Of a DNA stretch of 14,921 nucleotides, positions 1 through 7,771 are shown piece after piece. The notes beneath the pieces were generated by a model. That model had not been told where the DNA came from. It saw only the letters and a list, made by a program, of their open reading frames with translations, and ran no database searches. Location: positions 1 to 14,921 of the forward strand of contig JBKEBP010000261.1 in assembly GCA_047973235.1 (NCBI GenBank). Reading direction: 5' to 3'. The translations under genes and the position numbers were made by a program. Within the stretch, counting starts at the first letter, position 1. Every line of letters starts with the position of its first letter. The DNA is from Aequitasia sp047973235 (GTDB taxonomy: Bacteria; Bacillota; Clostridia; Lachnospirales; Lachnospiraceae).

Positions 1-232
1 GATAGCCTTTATCAGCAACCAGTAAATTACTGCCATTTCCTATTATATAATATGGAATTCCTTCTTCCTTGCAGACTGAAATGATACCTGCAATTTCCTC
101 ACTGCTTTCAGGTCTAATATAATAGTCCGCAGGGCCTCCTACTTTAAATGTAGTATGCTTTTTCATTTCTTCATTTATTAGTACATTGTTCCTATCCGTT
201 ACCTTATATAATTTATCTAAAATAATACTCAT
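1..232 (-). CDS. murB: UDP-N-acetylenolpyruvoylglucosamine reductase, N-terminal part (runs off window)
   Basis: MurB reduces UDP-GlcNAc-enolpyruvate to UDP-MurNAc with NADPH and FAD, the second committed step of cytoplasmic peptidoglycan precursor synthesis. Only the first 77 codons are present. They include the typical MurB opening HTTFKVGGPAD (residues about 26-36) and the FAD-binding stretch GNGSNLLVADKGY (about 65-77), which is the start of the FAD-binding PCMH-type domain. I chose the ATG at 230-232 because GAGGG lies about 7 bases upstream. Another in-frame ATG at 235-237 is too close to that ribosome binding site. The gene is divergent from the CorC-like gene and has its own promoter. 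The catalytic Ser and Glu lie in the missing C-terminal part, so intactness cannot be judged. Confidence 0.9.
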   Translation of the reverse strand, partial: MSIILDKLYKVTDRNNVLINEEMKKHTTFKVGGPADYYIRPESSEEIAGIISVCKEEGIPYYIIGNGSNLLVADKGY

Positions 233-261
233 ATGCATCCCTCTTCTTTTTTGTATCTTAT

Positions 262-290
262 ATCATACACCAAAACCCTCTTATATTCAA
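262..290 (-). promoter_or_regulatory. Probable sigma-A promoter of murB
   Basis: Read on the minus strand, TTGAAT (285-290) and TATGAT (262-267) are separated by exactly 17 bases. They match the consensus at 4/6 and 5/6 positions. The expected start of transcription is near 255, giving a leader of roughly 20 bases before the murB start. Assigned from sequence match only. Confidence 0.55.
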
Positions 291-298
291 CGTCACAC

Positions 299-327
299 TT
301 GCAATGCCCCTTTGTTTACTGTATATT
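299..327 (+). promoter_or_regulatory. Probable sigma-A promoter of the CorC-like gene
   Basis: TTGCAA (299-304) and TATATT (322-327) have a 17-base spacer, matching consensus at 4/6 and 5/6. Transcription would start near 334, leaving a leader of about 24 bases. A second, weaker pair (TTGTTT 312-317 and AATATT 335-340, also 17 bases apart) overlaps it. This promoter lies back to back with the murB promoter in the same 125-base gap. Confidence 0.5.
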
Positions 328-357
328 AGTAGTTAATATTAAATAAAGAAAGGCGTG

Positions 358-1641
358 ATGATTTCATTGGACTCGAGTAGTATTATACCTCAGATAATTG
401 TATTAATTATACTACTAGCTTTATCTGCTTTCTTTTCTTCAGCAGAGACAGCACTTACAACAGCAAGTAACATACGTTTACGCAGCATGGCAGATAAGAA
501 TAATAAAAAAGCTGCAAAAGTACTTAAGATAACCTCAAATCCTTCTAAAATGCTAAGTGCAATTTTAATAGGTAATAATGTAGTAAACGTGGCAGCCGCA
601 TCGCTTACAACCTCTATAGCATACTTTTTTGGTGGCAAATGGGTAGCTTTAGGTAGTGCAATAATAACAATACTAATACTAATATTTGGAGAGATAACAC
701 CTAAGACTTTGGCTACATTTAAGGCTGATACTGTTTCTATGCGTTACTCAGGTTTTATGTATGTTTATATCAAAGCTATGACTCCACTTATTATTATTAT
801 AAATTTTCTATCCGGTATTGTCCTTAGACTATTCGGAATAGATACAAAAGTTAAGAAGGATACACTTACCGAGAACGAACTGCGTACACTTCTTCATGTA
901 AGTGAAGAAGACGGGGTAATAGAATCAGAAGAAAAGAAAATGATTTATAATGTTTTCGATTTAGGTGATGCTAAAGCTAAGGATGTAATGGTTCCAAGAG
1001 TACATGTTACCTTTGCAAGTGTTGATTCTACATATGACGAAATAATTGAACTATTTAAAGAAGATAAATTTACAAGATTACCTATATATGAAGAAACAAA
1101 AGACAATGTAATCGGTACCATTAACGTAAAGGATTTATTACTTTATAATAAAGATGATTTTAATATTAAAGATATTCTAAGAGAAGCATATTTTACATAT
1201 GAATACAAGAATATCTCCGAGCTATTAATAGAAATGAAAGACACTTCTTTTAACATTGCCATTGTACTTGATGAATATGGTGAGACTTCCGGTCTTGTTA
1301 CTTTAGAAGATATACTGGAAGAAATCGTTGGAGAAATCCAAGACGAGTATGACGAAAACGAAGAGCAAATTCATAAAATAAGCCCGCTCGAATATATTGT
1401 TGAGGGTTCTATTAATATGGCAGACTTAAATGATGTTTTGAATACTTTTTTTGAATCTGATGATTATGATTCCCTAGGTGGATATATAATAGAACATTTG
1501 GATCGTTTCCCGGAACCGGGTGATTCAATGACTACGCCTTCAGGTATCAGATTAGTAGTAGATTCACTCGATAAGAACAGAATTGAAAAGGTTCATCTCT
1601 ATCTCCCGGAACACAAAATTGAACCTAATGTAGAAGTATAA
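358..1641 (+). CDS. CNNM/CorC (HlyC/CorC, UPF0053) family membrane protein with paired CBS domains
   Basis: A 427-residue integral membrane protein of the CNNM/CorC/hemolysin-C family, members of which take part in Mg2+ or other divalent cation efflux and tolerance. Domains in order: a DUF21/CNNM transmembrane domain (about residues 10-165) with hydrophobic helices near 11-27, 84-110 and 131-157 and the family motif FGEITPKTLA (about 110-119); a CBS pair (about 204-330) with MVPR (211-214), the second CBS ending near VTLEDILEEIVGEIQDE; and a C-terminal CorC_HlyC domain (about 340-418). The length is normal for the family. The frame also allows GTG at 355, but AAAGG ends at 353, so ATG 358 is better spaced. 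It stands alone, divergent from murB and closed by a bidirectional terminator. The transported ion cannot be read from the sequence; 'hemolysin' is a historical name. Confidence 0.88.
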   Translation: MISLDSSSIIPQIIVLIILLALSAFFSSAETALTTASNIRLRSMADKNNKKAAKVLKITSNPSKMLSAILIGNNVVNVAAASLTTSIAYFFGGKWVALGSAIITILILIFGEITPKTLATFKADTVSMRYSGFMYVYIKAMTPLIIIINFLSGIVLRLFGIDTKVKKDTLTENELRTLLHVSEEDGVIESEEKKMIYNVFDLGDAKAKDVMVPRVHVTFASVDSTYDEIIELFKEDKFTRLPIYEETKDNVIGTINVKDLLLYNKDDFNIKDILREAYFTYEYKNISELLIEMKDTSFNIAIVLDEYGETSGLVTLEDILEEIVGEIQDEYDENEEQIHKISPLEYIVEGSINMADLNDVLNTFFESDDYDSLGGYIIEHLDRFPEPGDSMTTPSGIRLVVDSLDKNRIEKVHLYLPEHKIEPNVEV

Positions 1642-1650
1642 ATATATTTG

Positions 1651-1704
1651 AAAAAGCCTTTCCCAAAGCCAATTTGTAATATACGCTTTGAGAAAGGCTT
1701 TTTT
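1651..1704. terminator. Bidirectional intrinsic terminator between convergent genes
   Basis: A long inverted repeat pairs 1651-1669 (AAAAAGCCTTTCCCAAAGC) with 1685-1703 (GCTTTGAGAAAGGCTTTTT), with a 2-base internal mismatch and a loop of about 15 bases. An A-run on the left and a T-run on the right give a U-tract on both strands. It therefore suits both the plus-strand CorC-like gene and the minus-strand exporter operon, whose last gene ends at 1716. Confidence 0.85.
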
Positions 1705-1715
1705 CTATAGATTCA

Positions 1716-2951
1716 CTAATTACGTCTAAGTGCCTCTATTGGACTGAGTTTAGCCGCTTTCCTTGCAGGATATATTCCGAAGAATATTCCTACTAATGTT
1801 GAAAATAGTGTTGATGTTAAGATAGTTGAAATGGATATTCCCGGAGTAATCTCAGGTCCCATCGCCATTGATATTATCGCACATATTCCATGGGCACCTA
1901 TAATACCTAAAATAATTCCTATGATTCCGCCTATTATTGTCAGTATAGCTGACTCAAATAGGAACTGTGCTGTTATATATGACGTCCTTGCTCCAAGAGA
2001 TTTCCTTATTCCAATCTCTCTGGTTCGCTCAGTAACAGAAACAAGCATAATGTTCATAACTCCAATTCCACCTACGAGCAATGAAATAGCTGCAACAAAT
2101 CCAATAAACATTGTTACCATGCTAAGCATACTGTTAATGCTTTTTACCTGGTCCTTAAAGCTATCAACTTGATAAGCATCTTTGCCGTATGATGGATGCC
2201 TGGAGCTTAGTAAATGCATTACTTCATTAGTAGTATTTTGGGCATCAGCATTCTTTGTTGTAAATGCATAAAATCCATCAAGCACTTCTATATTTTGTCC
2301 GTAATCAGTAAACGATGTATACGGAACTTCTAATACCACCGGTGCCCCCTCATAAGAATAGGATACAAAAGTTCCATTCTCTCTTTGCTTTGAAACTCCT
2401 ATGATAGAATATGTAAAGGTCTTCCCCTCAGATGTTACGTCAACATCCATTCCTAATACATCATCTGAACCGAATAGTCTCTTTGCATCTATATCAGTTA
2501 TAACGCATACCTTATTTCCCGACTCAACATCTGATTTGGTAAAGTAATGTCCTCTTTTAATATCAAAATTCATTCTCTTATGAAAGGCTTCATTTCCACC
2601 ATCCATTTCCACATCAAAATTTCCTTTTGAAACATTTGTATCTCCCTGAATGTAGAAACTTGGAGTAGCATCTTCGATACCATCAACATCTGTTCGAACC
2701 GCTTCTAAATCTTCCGATGTTATGCTTGCCACGCCTGTTTCACTTTCCTGATTAGGATAAACATATATTTGATTAGCGCCTACACTATTGACTTCATCTT
2801 GCATCTGATTCTTTCTTCCATCACCTATGGATACGATCGTTATTACAGATGAGATACCAATTATTATACCTAACATAGTTAAAAAGGAGCGACCTTTGTT
2901 CCACTTAATATTTTGCAGGGCCATTTTAATGTATTCCATTATATTTCCCAT
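1716..2951 (-). CDS. MacB/FtsX-type ABC transporter permease (YknZ-like)
   Basis: A 411-residue membrane subunit of a MacAB/YknXYZ-type tripartite exporter. Such permeases are not channels in the usual sense; they couple ATP hydrolysis to movement of an extracytoplasmic domain. Visible parts: an N-terminal transmembrane helix (about 21-43), a large extracytoplasmic MacB_PCD domain (about 45-275), and a C-terminal FtsX domain with three helices (about 279-305, 330-352 and 375-395). The last part includes the conserved cytoplasmic motif TERTREIGIRKSLGA (308-322) and the ending PARKAAKLSPIEALRR. Unlike proteobacterial MacB it has no fused ATPase; that is a separate gene in the operon. The start at 2951 is supported by GGAAGG about 7 bases upstream and lies 1 base after the adaptor gene's stop, implying translational coupling. 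The substrate is unknown. Confidence 0.88.
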   Translation of the reverse strand: MGNIMEYIKMALQNIKWNKGRSFLTMLGIIIGISSVITIVSIGDGRKNQMQDEVNSVGANQIYVYPNQESETGVASITSEDLEAVRTDVDGIEDATPSFYIQGDTNVSKGNFDVEMDGGNEAFHKRMNFDIKRGHYFTKSDVESGNKVCVITDIDAKRLFGSDDVLGMDVDVTSEGKTFTYSIIGVSKQRENGTFVSYSYEGAPVVLEVPYTSFTDYGQNIEVLDGFYAFTTKNADAQNTTNEVMHLLSSRHPSYGKDAYQVDSFKDQVKSINSMLSMVTMFIGFVAAISLLVGGIGVMNIMLVSVTERTREIGIRKSLGARTSYITAQFLFESAILTIIGGIIGIILGIIGAHGICAIISMAMGPEITPGISISTILTSTLFSTLVGIFFGIYPARKAAKLSPIEALRRN

Positions 2952-2952
2952 A

Positions 2953-4530
2953 CTATTTTCCTTCCTCTACAACGTCTCCTTCATCATAGTCCTCGGGATC
3001 TGCTATAACCTTGTCTCCGACTTTGAGACCACTCTTTATTTCTGCAAACTCGCTAGATACAGCACCTTTTTCAATCTTTTGCTTTTTCACCTTACCATCT
3101 CTTACAACATAACAAAACGTACCATTTTTATCCTCATTGACAGACATATTTGAAATACTTGGAACATTCTTTTTTTCATCACTTGTTATTTTTACTTTTG
3201 TCTCTACGCCAAGATATATATCCTTATCCGGATTATCTATTGTTACCTCTACACCAATCATTGGTGTGCCTTTATCATTAGGTATAGCTATTTTGTCTAT
3301 TTTTGTAACGCTTCCCTTGTACTTTTTGTTTGCAACAGCTATCTCGGCCTCCTGACCCTCTTTTAGGTTTTCATACTCATATTTGGACACCGATATCTTA
3401 ACCCCTACTTCGTTCGTGCTGGAAACGGTAATAAGCTGTTGTCCTTGTGTTGCAGTTGAACCCACCTGTGCCTGTACGTCTGATACTATGCCATCAAAAT
3501 CACAGCTAATCCCTTTTCTACCTTCTTCTACAAGCTCCTGCGATGTTTTTTTCTCAAGTTCTGCAAGATTCGTTGTTGTCTGGAGCTGACCAAGTCCACT
3601 GCCGCCACTCGCATCACCTGAAGCACCTGCACCTGATAAACTGTCGTATTGTGCCTGGAGGCTGGATAGTTCACCTTGTTTACCTTGCAAATCAGATTCC
3701 ATGCCGGATACATCTGCTTCACCACTTGTCTGTGTTGGTGGATTATTTTCCAGAACAGTTTCTTCCGACTGTGCATTACTAAGTGTAGTTTGCGCATCAC
3801 TTAGCTGTGTTCCTATACTTGTTACTTCTTTGGCCAACTCATCAACCATTGCTTTTTCCGAACCATTGGTATTGGCTGCATTCCATTTATCATATGCCAT
3901 ATTATAATTTATATTCAATTCGTCATACGTTTTTTGAGCTGTGGATACTTTCCCTTTAGCCTCATTTAATTGATTATTATAATCATTCATGGCTACGTCA
4001 TTTTCCGATTGAGCAGCTGACACCGCATTTTGTTTGGTGGCCTCAATCTGTGCCGTAAGAGTCTTTATTTCCTGTTCTTTTGATACTAAGGCTGATTCTA
4101 TTGCGGAGGCTTGATTGCTGGCATCTGCACTCATAGCTGCTGCTTGATTAGCCTGATTTACAGCATCTGCATACGCTTGCTCACCTGATTTTACATTTAG
4201 TGCTGCCTTTTGATTATCTCTTTCTAAATTCTTTGTATCAAATGAAATCAAAAGCTCTCCACTTTTTACTGCTTCTCCAAGTCCATGTGTCATTGCACTA
4301 ATGGGTGCGTTGACCGGACAGTAAAATACTTTCGACTTCTTGCTCTCAATTGTTCCTGAAGCATCAAATACTTCTTTTATATCTCTTGCTTTTACTGCTT
4401 CCATGTCTACAGACGCCGTGTCTTTTGCTCCGGATGAAACTCTAATTGCCGCAATTACAATTAGCAATATAAATGCAGCCACAATTCCAACCGGTATCAT
4501 CACTTTCTTTCTAAGTATCTTTTTTTTCAT
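2953..4530 (-). CDS. Membrane-fusion/adaptor protein of ABC exporter (MacA/YknX-like, HlyD family)
   Basis: A 525-residue adaptor subunit that links the exporter's ATPase/permease to the outside. It has a basic N-terminus and a single membrane anchor (about 11-29). The first barrel/lipoyl half (about 55-100) is followed by a very long Ala/Gln/Ser-rich alpha-hairpin or coiled coil (about 102-340). The second lipoyl half is near 341-370 (CDFDGIVSDVQAQVGS), then a beta-barrel domain (about 372-450) and a membrane-proximal domain (about 460-520). The hairpin carries a Gly/Ser-rich patch (GAGASGDASGGSGLG, 300-314). At 525 residues it is longer than many MacA/YknX proteins (about 370-400), and the extra length is in the hairpin. 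GGGAGG lies 9 bases before the ATG. It sits between its ATPase and permease genes. Confidence 0.85.
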   Translation of the reverse strand: MKKKILRKKVMIPVGIVAAFILLIVIAAIRVSSGAKDTASVDMEAVKARDIKEVFDASGTIESKKSKVFYCPVNAPISAMTHGLGEAVKSGELLISFDTKNLERDNQKAALNVKSGEQAYADAVNQANQAAAMSADASNQASAIESALVSKEQEIKTLTAQIEATKQNAVSAAQSENDVAMNDYNNQLNEAKGKVSTAQKTYDELNINYNMAYDKWNAANTNGSEKAMVDELAKEVTSIGTQLSDAQTTLSNAQSEETVLENNPPTQTSGEADVSGMESDLQGKQGELSSLQAQYDSLSGAGASGDASGGSGLGQLQTTTNLAELEKKTSQELVEEGRKGISCDFDGIVSDVQAQVGSTATQGQQLITVSSTNEVGVKISVSKYEYENLKEGQEAEIAVANKKYKGSVTKIDKIAIPNDKGTPMIGVEVTIDNPDKDIYLGVETKVKITSDEKKNVPSISNMSVNEDKNGTFCYVVRDGKVKKQKIEKGAVSSEFAEIKSGLKVGDKVIADPEDYDEGDVVEEGK

Positions 4531-4550
4531 GGCTCTTAGCCTCCCATTTC

Positions 4551-5246
4551 TTAAATATATGCCGGATTTATCACATCAGATTCTATATGACCATCCATTA
4601 TCGATATAATTCTGTGTGCACTTTGCGCAATCTTATTATCATGTGTTATAAGTACTACCGTTCTACCTTGTTTATATAAATCAACTAGTATTCTCAGTAT
4701 ATCTCTACTCGATTTCGAGTCTAGATTTCCTGTCGGTTCATCAGCCAGAATAAGCGGTGGTTTTGCAGCTATTGCCCTAGCTATCGCTACTCTTTGCTGT
4801 TGTCCACCCGACATCTCATCCGGTTTATGCAAGCTCCGGTTTGATAAACCGACCATTTCAAGCGCATCATTTGCGAGCTTTCTACGCTCTTTCCTATCTA
4901 TACCTCTATATACAAGCGGTAATTCCACATTTTCAATTGCATTAAGATTTGATATGAGATTAAACCCCTGAAATATAAAGCCAATGTCTTCATTTCTTAC
5001 CTTTGCAAGTTCATTATCCCTTAGCTTTGATACATCTGCCCCTCGCAAATAATAAGTTCCCTGTGTCGGTACATCTAAGCAGCCCAACATATTCATAAGT
5101 GTTGATTTCCCCGATCCGGATTGGCCTATTATTGCAACGAGGTCTCCCTTATCTATACTAAGCGATACATTGTCTAATGCCCTAACTTCATTTTCACCGG
5201 GATTATATATTTTGTATATATTATTTATCGATATTAGTTCACTCAT
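4551..5246 (-). CDS. ABC transporter ATP-binding protein (MacB/LolD/YknY-type)
   Basis: A 231-residue cytoplasmic ATPase of the MacB/LolD/YknY class that powers the exporter encoded by the next two genes. All motifs are intact: Walker A GQSGSGKS (41-48), Q-loop Gln93 in FIFQGFNLI, signature MSGGQ (145-149), Walker B LILADE (165-170), D-loop NLDS (174-177) and switch His202 (LITHD). The class-typical ADEPTGNLD is present. The start is set by AAAGGTG about 9 bases upstream of ATG 5246. The next gene begins 20 bases after its stop, so ATPase, adaptor and permease form one operon in that order. Related Gram-positive exporters handle antimicrobial peptides or toxic metabolites, but this one's cargo cannot be inferred. 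Confidence 0.92.
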   Translation of the reverse strand: MSELISINNIYKIYNPGENEVRALDNVSLSIDKGDLVAIIGQSGSGKSTLMNMLGCLDVPTQGTYYLRGADVSKLRDNELAKVRNEDIGFIFQGFNLISNLNAIENVELPLVYRGIDRKERRKLANDALEMVGLSNRSLHKPDEMSGGQQQRVAIARAIAAKPPLILADEPTGNLDSKSSRDILRILVDLYKQGRTVVLITHDNKIAQSAHRIISIMDGHIESDVINPAYI

Positions 5247-5275
5247 TATAATTTACACCTTTAATCCTTAGATAT

Positions 5276-5292
5276 TCACGTTTCATACGTGA
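5276..5292. promoter_or_regulatory. Candidate operator: perfect 6-bp inverted repeat over the exporter operon's expected +1
   Basis: TCACGT (5276-5281), a 5-base spacer TTCAT, then ACGTGA (5287-5292) form a perfect dyad. It lies 30-46 bases upstream of the ATPase start and just downstream of the proposed -10 box. That is where a repressor would block initiation. No regulator gene is adjacent in the window, so the binding protein is unknown. A small RNA hairpin in the leader is the alternative reading. Confidence 0.4.
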
Positions 5293-5295
5293 TAA

Positions 5296-5323
5296 ATTCT
5301 AGCACTTTAATATCGAAAATCAA
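5296..5323 (-). promoter_or_regulatory. Probable sigma-A promoter of the ABC exporter operon
   Basis: On the minus strand, TTGATT (5318-5323) and TAGAAT (5296-5301) are 16 bases apart, matching consensus at 4/6 and 5/6. The expected transcription start is near 5289, inside the inverted repeat listed separately. Confidence 0.5.
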
Positions 5324-5382
5324 TAACCACCATAGAATCTTAAGAATTTCTAAATATTATCTTCAATGTTTTGAGATTTCCG

Positions 5383-5411
5383 TTGAAATTTTCCAATATA
5401 TAGTGTATTGT
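5383..5411 (+). promoter_or_regulatory. Possible promoter of the aldo/keto reductase gene
   Basis: TTGAAA (5383-5388; 5/6 match) and TATTGT (5406-5411; 4/6 match) are 17 bases apart, placing transcription near 5418 and a leader of about 27 bases. Another pair, TTGAGA (5371-5376) with AATATA (5395-5400), is also possible, so the exact boxes are uncertain. Confidence 0.35.
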
Positions 5412-5444
5412 TTTACATATTTCAATTGATTGGAGATAATGATT

Positions 5445-6299
5445 ATGAAAAAAATAGTAACCTTAAAAGACAACACCACTCTATCTAATCTTGGACAAGG
5501 AACGTGGATGCTTGGGGAAGATCCTAAAAAGCGCACATCTGAAATTGAAAGTATCAGAATAGGTATAGATAATGGACTTACTTTAATAGATACAGCCGAG
5601 ATGTATGGTAATGGTTCCTCTGAAAAGCTTATAGGAGAAGCAATTACCGGATATAATAGAAACGATTTATTTCTAGTATCAAAAGTATATCCTCATAATG
5701 CAGGTCGAGACAATATATTTAATAGTTGCAGAGATAGTATTAAAAGACTCGGGTCTGACTATCTTGATTTATATTTACTTCATTGGAGAGGACATATTCC
5801 TCTAAAAGAAACCATTAACTGTATGGAAGAGCTTATAGCTGAGGGCATAATAAAGCGTTGGGGTGTATCCAATTTCGACATTGATGATATGGAAGAGTTG
5901 TTGTCTCTCCCTAATGGAGAACACTGCATGGTCAATCAAGTACTTTATCACCTTGGTTCAAGAGGGATTGACTACAGTCTCTATCCTTTTCTAAAAGAAA
6001 ATGATATTGCTACTATGGCCTATTGTCCTATGGCACAAGCCGGCAGCCTTAAGCACAATATATCACATAACTTAGTGCTTAACGAGATAGCAGATGCACA
6101 TAATATTTCCGTTATTGAACTCCTTCTTTGCTTCGTATTGACTAAAGATGAGATGATAGCAATACCCAGAACCGGTAACCCCAAACACGCATTAATGAAT
6201 GCCAATGCAGTTAATATAGTGCTTACTACTGATGAGCTTGATAGGATTGACAAAGAATTCCCTAAACCAACTAAAAAAGAATATTTAGATATCGTTTAA
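5445..6299 (+). CDS. Aldo/keto reductase family oxidoreductase
   Basis: A 284-residue cytoplasmic NAD(P)H-dependent reductase with the (beta/alpha)8 fold. The catalytic tetrad is recognisable: Asp49 and Tyr54 in LIDTAEMYGNG, Lys80 in LVSKVYPHN, and His113 in DLYLLHWRG. Other family marks are GVSNFD (140-145), the NQVLYH segment (164-169) and the nucleotide-binding IPRTGNPKH (240-248). It is close in length to compact bacterial AKRs of about 275-285 residues. The frame extends upstream through ATG 5439 and TTG 5430, but GGAG at 5432-5435 is best spaced (9 bases) for ATG 5445. It is monocistronic, divergent from the exporter operon and closed by a hairpin. The substrate cannot be assigned. Confidence 0.88.
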   Translation: MKKIVTLKDNTTLSNLGQGTWMLGEDPKKRTSEIESIRIGIDNGLTLIDTAEMYGNGSSEKLIGEAITGYNRNDLFLVSKVYPHNAGRDNIFNSCRDSIKRLGSDYLDLYLLHWRGHIPLKETINCMEELIAEGIIKRWGVSNFDIDDMEELLSLPNGEHCMVNQVLYHLGSRGIDYSLYPFLKENDIATMAYCPMAQAGSLKHNISHNLVLNEIADAHNISVIELLLCFVLTKDEMIAIPRTGNPKHALMNANAVNIVLTTDELDRIDKEFPKPTKKEYLDIV

Positions 6300-6311
6300 T
6301 ATGGTTTCTAA

Positions 6312-6353
6312 AAGAGCTTTGAACTAACCATTATCAGTTAGCTCAAAGCTCTT
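6312..6353. terminator. Intrinsic terminator between aldo/keto reductase and trpB2
   Basis: AAGAGCTTTGA (6312-6322) pairs perfectly with TCAAAGCTCTT (6343-6353). After one mismatch the stem continues with CTAAC (6324-6328) and GTTAG (6337-6341), leaving an 8-base loop. On the minus strand the stem runs into TCTTTT, so it best serves the trpB2 transcript. On the plus strand the tail is TTAATTAATTATATT, a weaker U-tract. Confidence 0.7.
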
Positions 6354-6359
6354 AATTAA

Positions 6360-7730
6360 TTATATTTTCGGTATACTGGCAAATCCTTTGGCAAGGTCTT
6401 CATCCGACGGAATTGTATCAGTCATCTTCCCGTCGTGGAACCTCTCATAAGCTAGCATATCGAAGTATCCTGTTCCTGTTAGGCCGAACAAAATAGTCTT
6501 TTCTTCTCCTGTTTCCTTACATTTCTTTGCCTCATCAATAGTCGCCTTAATAGCGTGTGCACTTTCCGGAGCCGGAAGGATTCCTTCTATTCTTGCAAAA
6601 TACTCAGCAGCTTCAAAGATTTCCGTCTGTGCTGCGGTTCTTGCTTCCATAAGTCCATCATCATATAATTGAGAAAGCGTTGAGCTCATTCCATGGAATC
6701 TAAGTCCACCTGCATGATTTGGTGCCGGCATAAATCCGTTACCAAGTGTATACATCTTGGCTAATGGAGTAATCATACCTGTATCGCAGAAATCATATAC
6801 GTATTTTCCTCTTGTAAAGCTTGGGCAAGATTGTGGCTCAACTGCTATTATTCGATAATCTTTTTCGCCTCTTACCTTTTCACCCATAAATGGGGCAATA
6901 AGACCTCCCAAATTAGATCCACCGCCTGCACATCCTATGATAATATCCGGAGTTATATCGTATTTATCCATTGCAGCCTTAGTCTCTAATCCTATTATTG
7001 ACTGATGCAGCATTACCTGAGATAATACAGAGCCTAATACATAGCGGTACTCAGGATTTCCCGTTGCAACTTCAACCGCTTCCGATATAGCACATCCTAA
7101 GCTTCCATTAGTTCCCGGGAATTTTTCAAGTATTTTTCTGCCTACCTTGGTTTCCATAGAAGGGGACGGTGTAACACTTGCTCCATACGTTCTCATCACT
7201 TCACGTCTGAATGGTTTTTGCTCGTATGAAACCTTAACCATAAATACCTTACAGTCCAAATCAAAATATGAGCATGACATCGCTAGTGCCGTTCCCCATT
7301 GACCTGCTCCGGTCTCTGTTGTAACACCTTTAAGCCCCTGTTCCTTAGCATAATATGCTTGTGCTATAGCAGAATTTAACTTATGGCTTCCACTTGTGTT
7401 ATTACCTTCAAATTTATAATATATTTTAGCCGGTGTCTGCAATTTTTCTTCGAGACAGTATGCTCTAACAAGTGGTGCAGGGCGATACATTTTATAAAAC
7501 TTAAGTATTTCCTCCGGAATGTCAAAGTATGCTGTCTTATCATCTAATTCCTGCTTTGCCAATTCATCACAAAAAACATGCTCTAACTCTTCAAGTTTTA
7601 TTGGTTCTTTTGTTTCAGGATTTAAAAGTGGTGCAGGTTTGTTTTTCATATCTGCACGTAAATTATACCATGCCTTCGGCATCTCGCTTTCTTCCAAATA
7701 TATTTTATAAGGTATTTCTTTTTTACTCAC
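6360..7730 (-). CDS. trpB2: TrpB2-type tryptophan synthase beta chain (PLP-dependent, stand-alone)
   Basis: A 456-residue PLP enzyme that in TrpB2 members makes L-tryptophan from indole and L-serine. Visible are the PLP-binding Lys117 in GSHKLNSA, the catalytic Glu139 in TTETGAGQWG, and the phosphate-binding loop GCAGGGSNLGG (267-277). C-terminal parts include EGILPAPESAHA (382-393) and LTGTGYFDM. The length (over 450 rather than about 400) and HKLNSA in place of the TrpB1 HKIN context place it in the TrpB2 branch, which often lies outside the trp operon. No trpA or other trp gene is in view. The start is GTG (7728-7730), preceded by GAGGAGGAG about 6 bases upstream; no better ATG fits. It lies 41 bases downstream of rpiB and is probably cotranscribed. 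Use of an alternative indole or serine analogue cannot be excluded. Confidence 0.9.
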   Translation of the reverse strand: MSKKEIPYKIYLEESEMPKAWYNLRADMKNKPAPLLNPETKEPIKLEELEHVFCDELAKQELDDKTAYFDIPEEILKFYKMYRPAPLVRAYCLEEKLQTPAKIYYKFEGNNTSGSHKLNSAIAQAYYAKEQGLKGVTTETGAGQWGTALAMSCSYFDLDCKVFMVKVSYEQKPFRREVMRTYGASVTPSPSMETKVGRKILEKFPGTNGSLGCAISEAVEVATGNPEYRYVLGSVLSQVMLHQSIIGLETKAAMDKYDITPDIIIGCAGGGSNLGGLIAPFMGEKVRGEKDYRIIAVEPQSCPSFTRGKYVYDFCDTGMITPLAKMYTLGNGFMPAPNHAGGLRFHGMSSTLSQLYDDGLMEARTAAQTEIFEAAEYFARIEGILPAPESAHAIKATIDEAKKCKETGEEKTILFGLTGTGYFDMLAYERFHDGKMTDTIPSDEDLAKGFASIPKI

Positions 7731-7771
7731 TTTGCTCCTCCTCGTATTGTTTGATAATCCTTATTTATGGC

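Noticed and set aside
1831..2172. Open frame of 113 codons on the plus strand
   Set aside because: It lies antisense to the strongly supported MacB-like permease, has no ribosome binding site or recognisable domain, and is a frame shadow of the permease's hydrophobic region.
3528..3907. Several open frames of 68-90 codons on both strands within the adaptor gene
   Set aside because: All overlap the coiled-coil coding region in other frames; the repetitive Ala/Gln codons leave few stops. They show no start signals or domain features.
6360..7730. Canonical TrpB1 of a trpBA pair
   Set aside because: The length, HKLNSA context and absence of trpA or other trp genes favour TrpB2.
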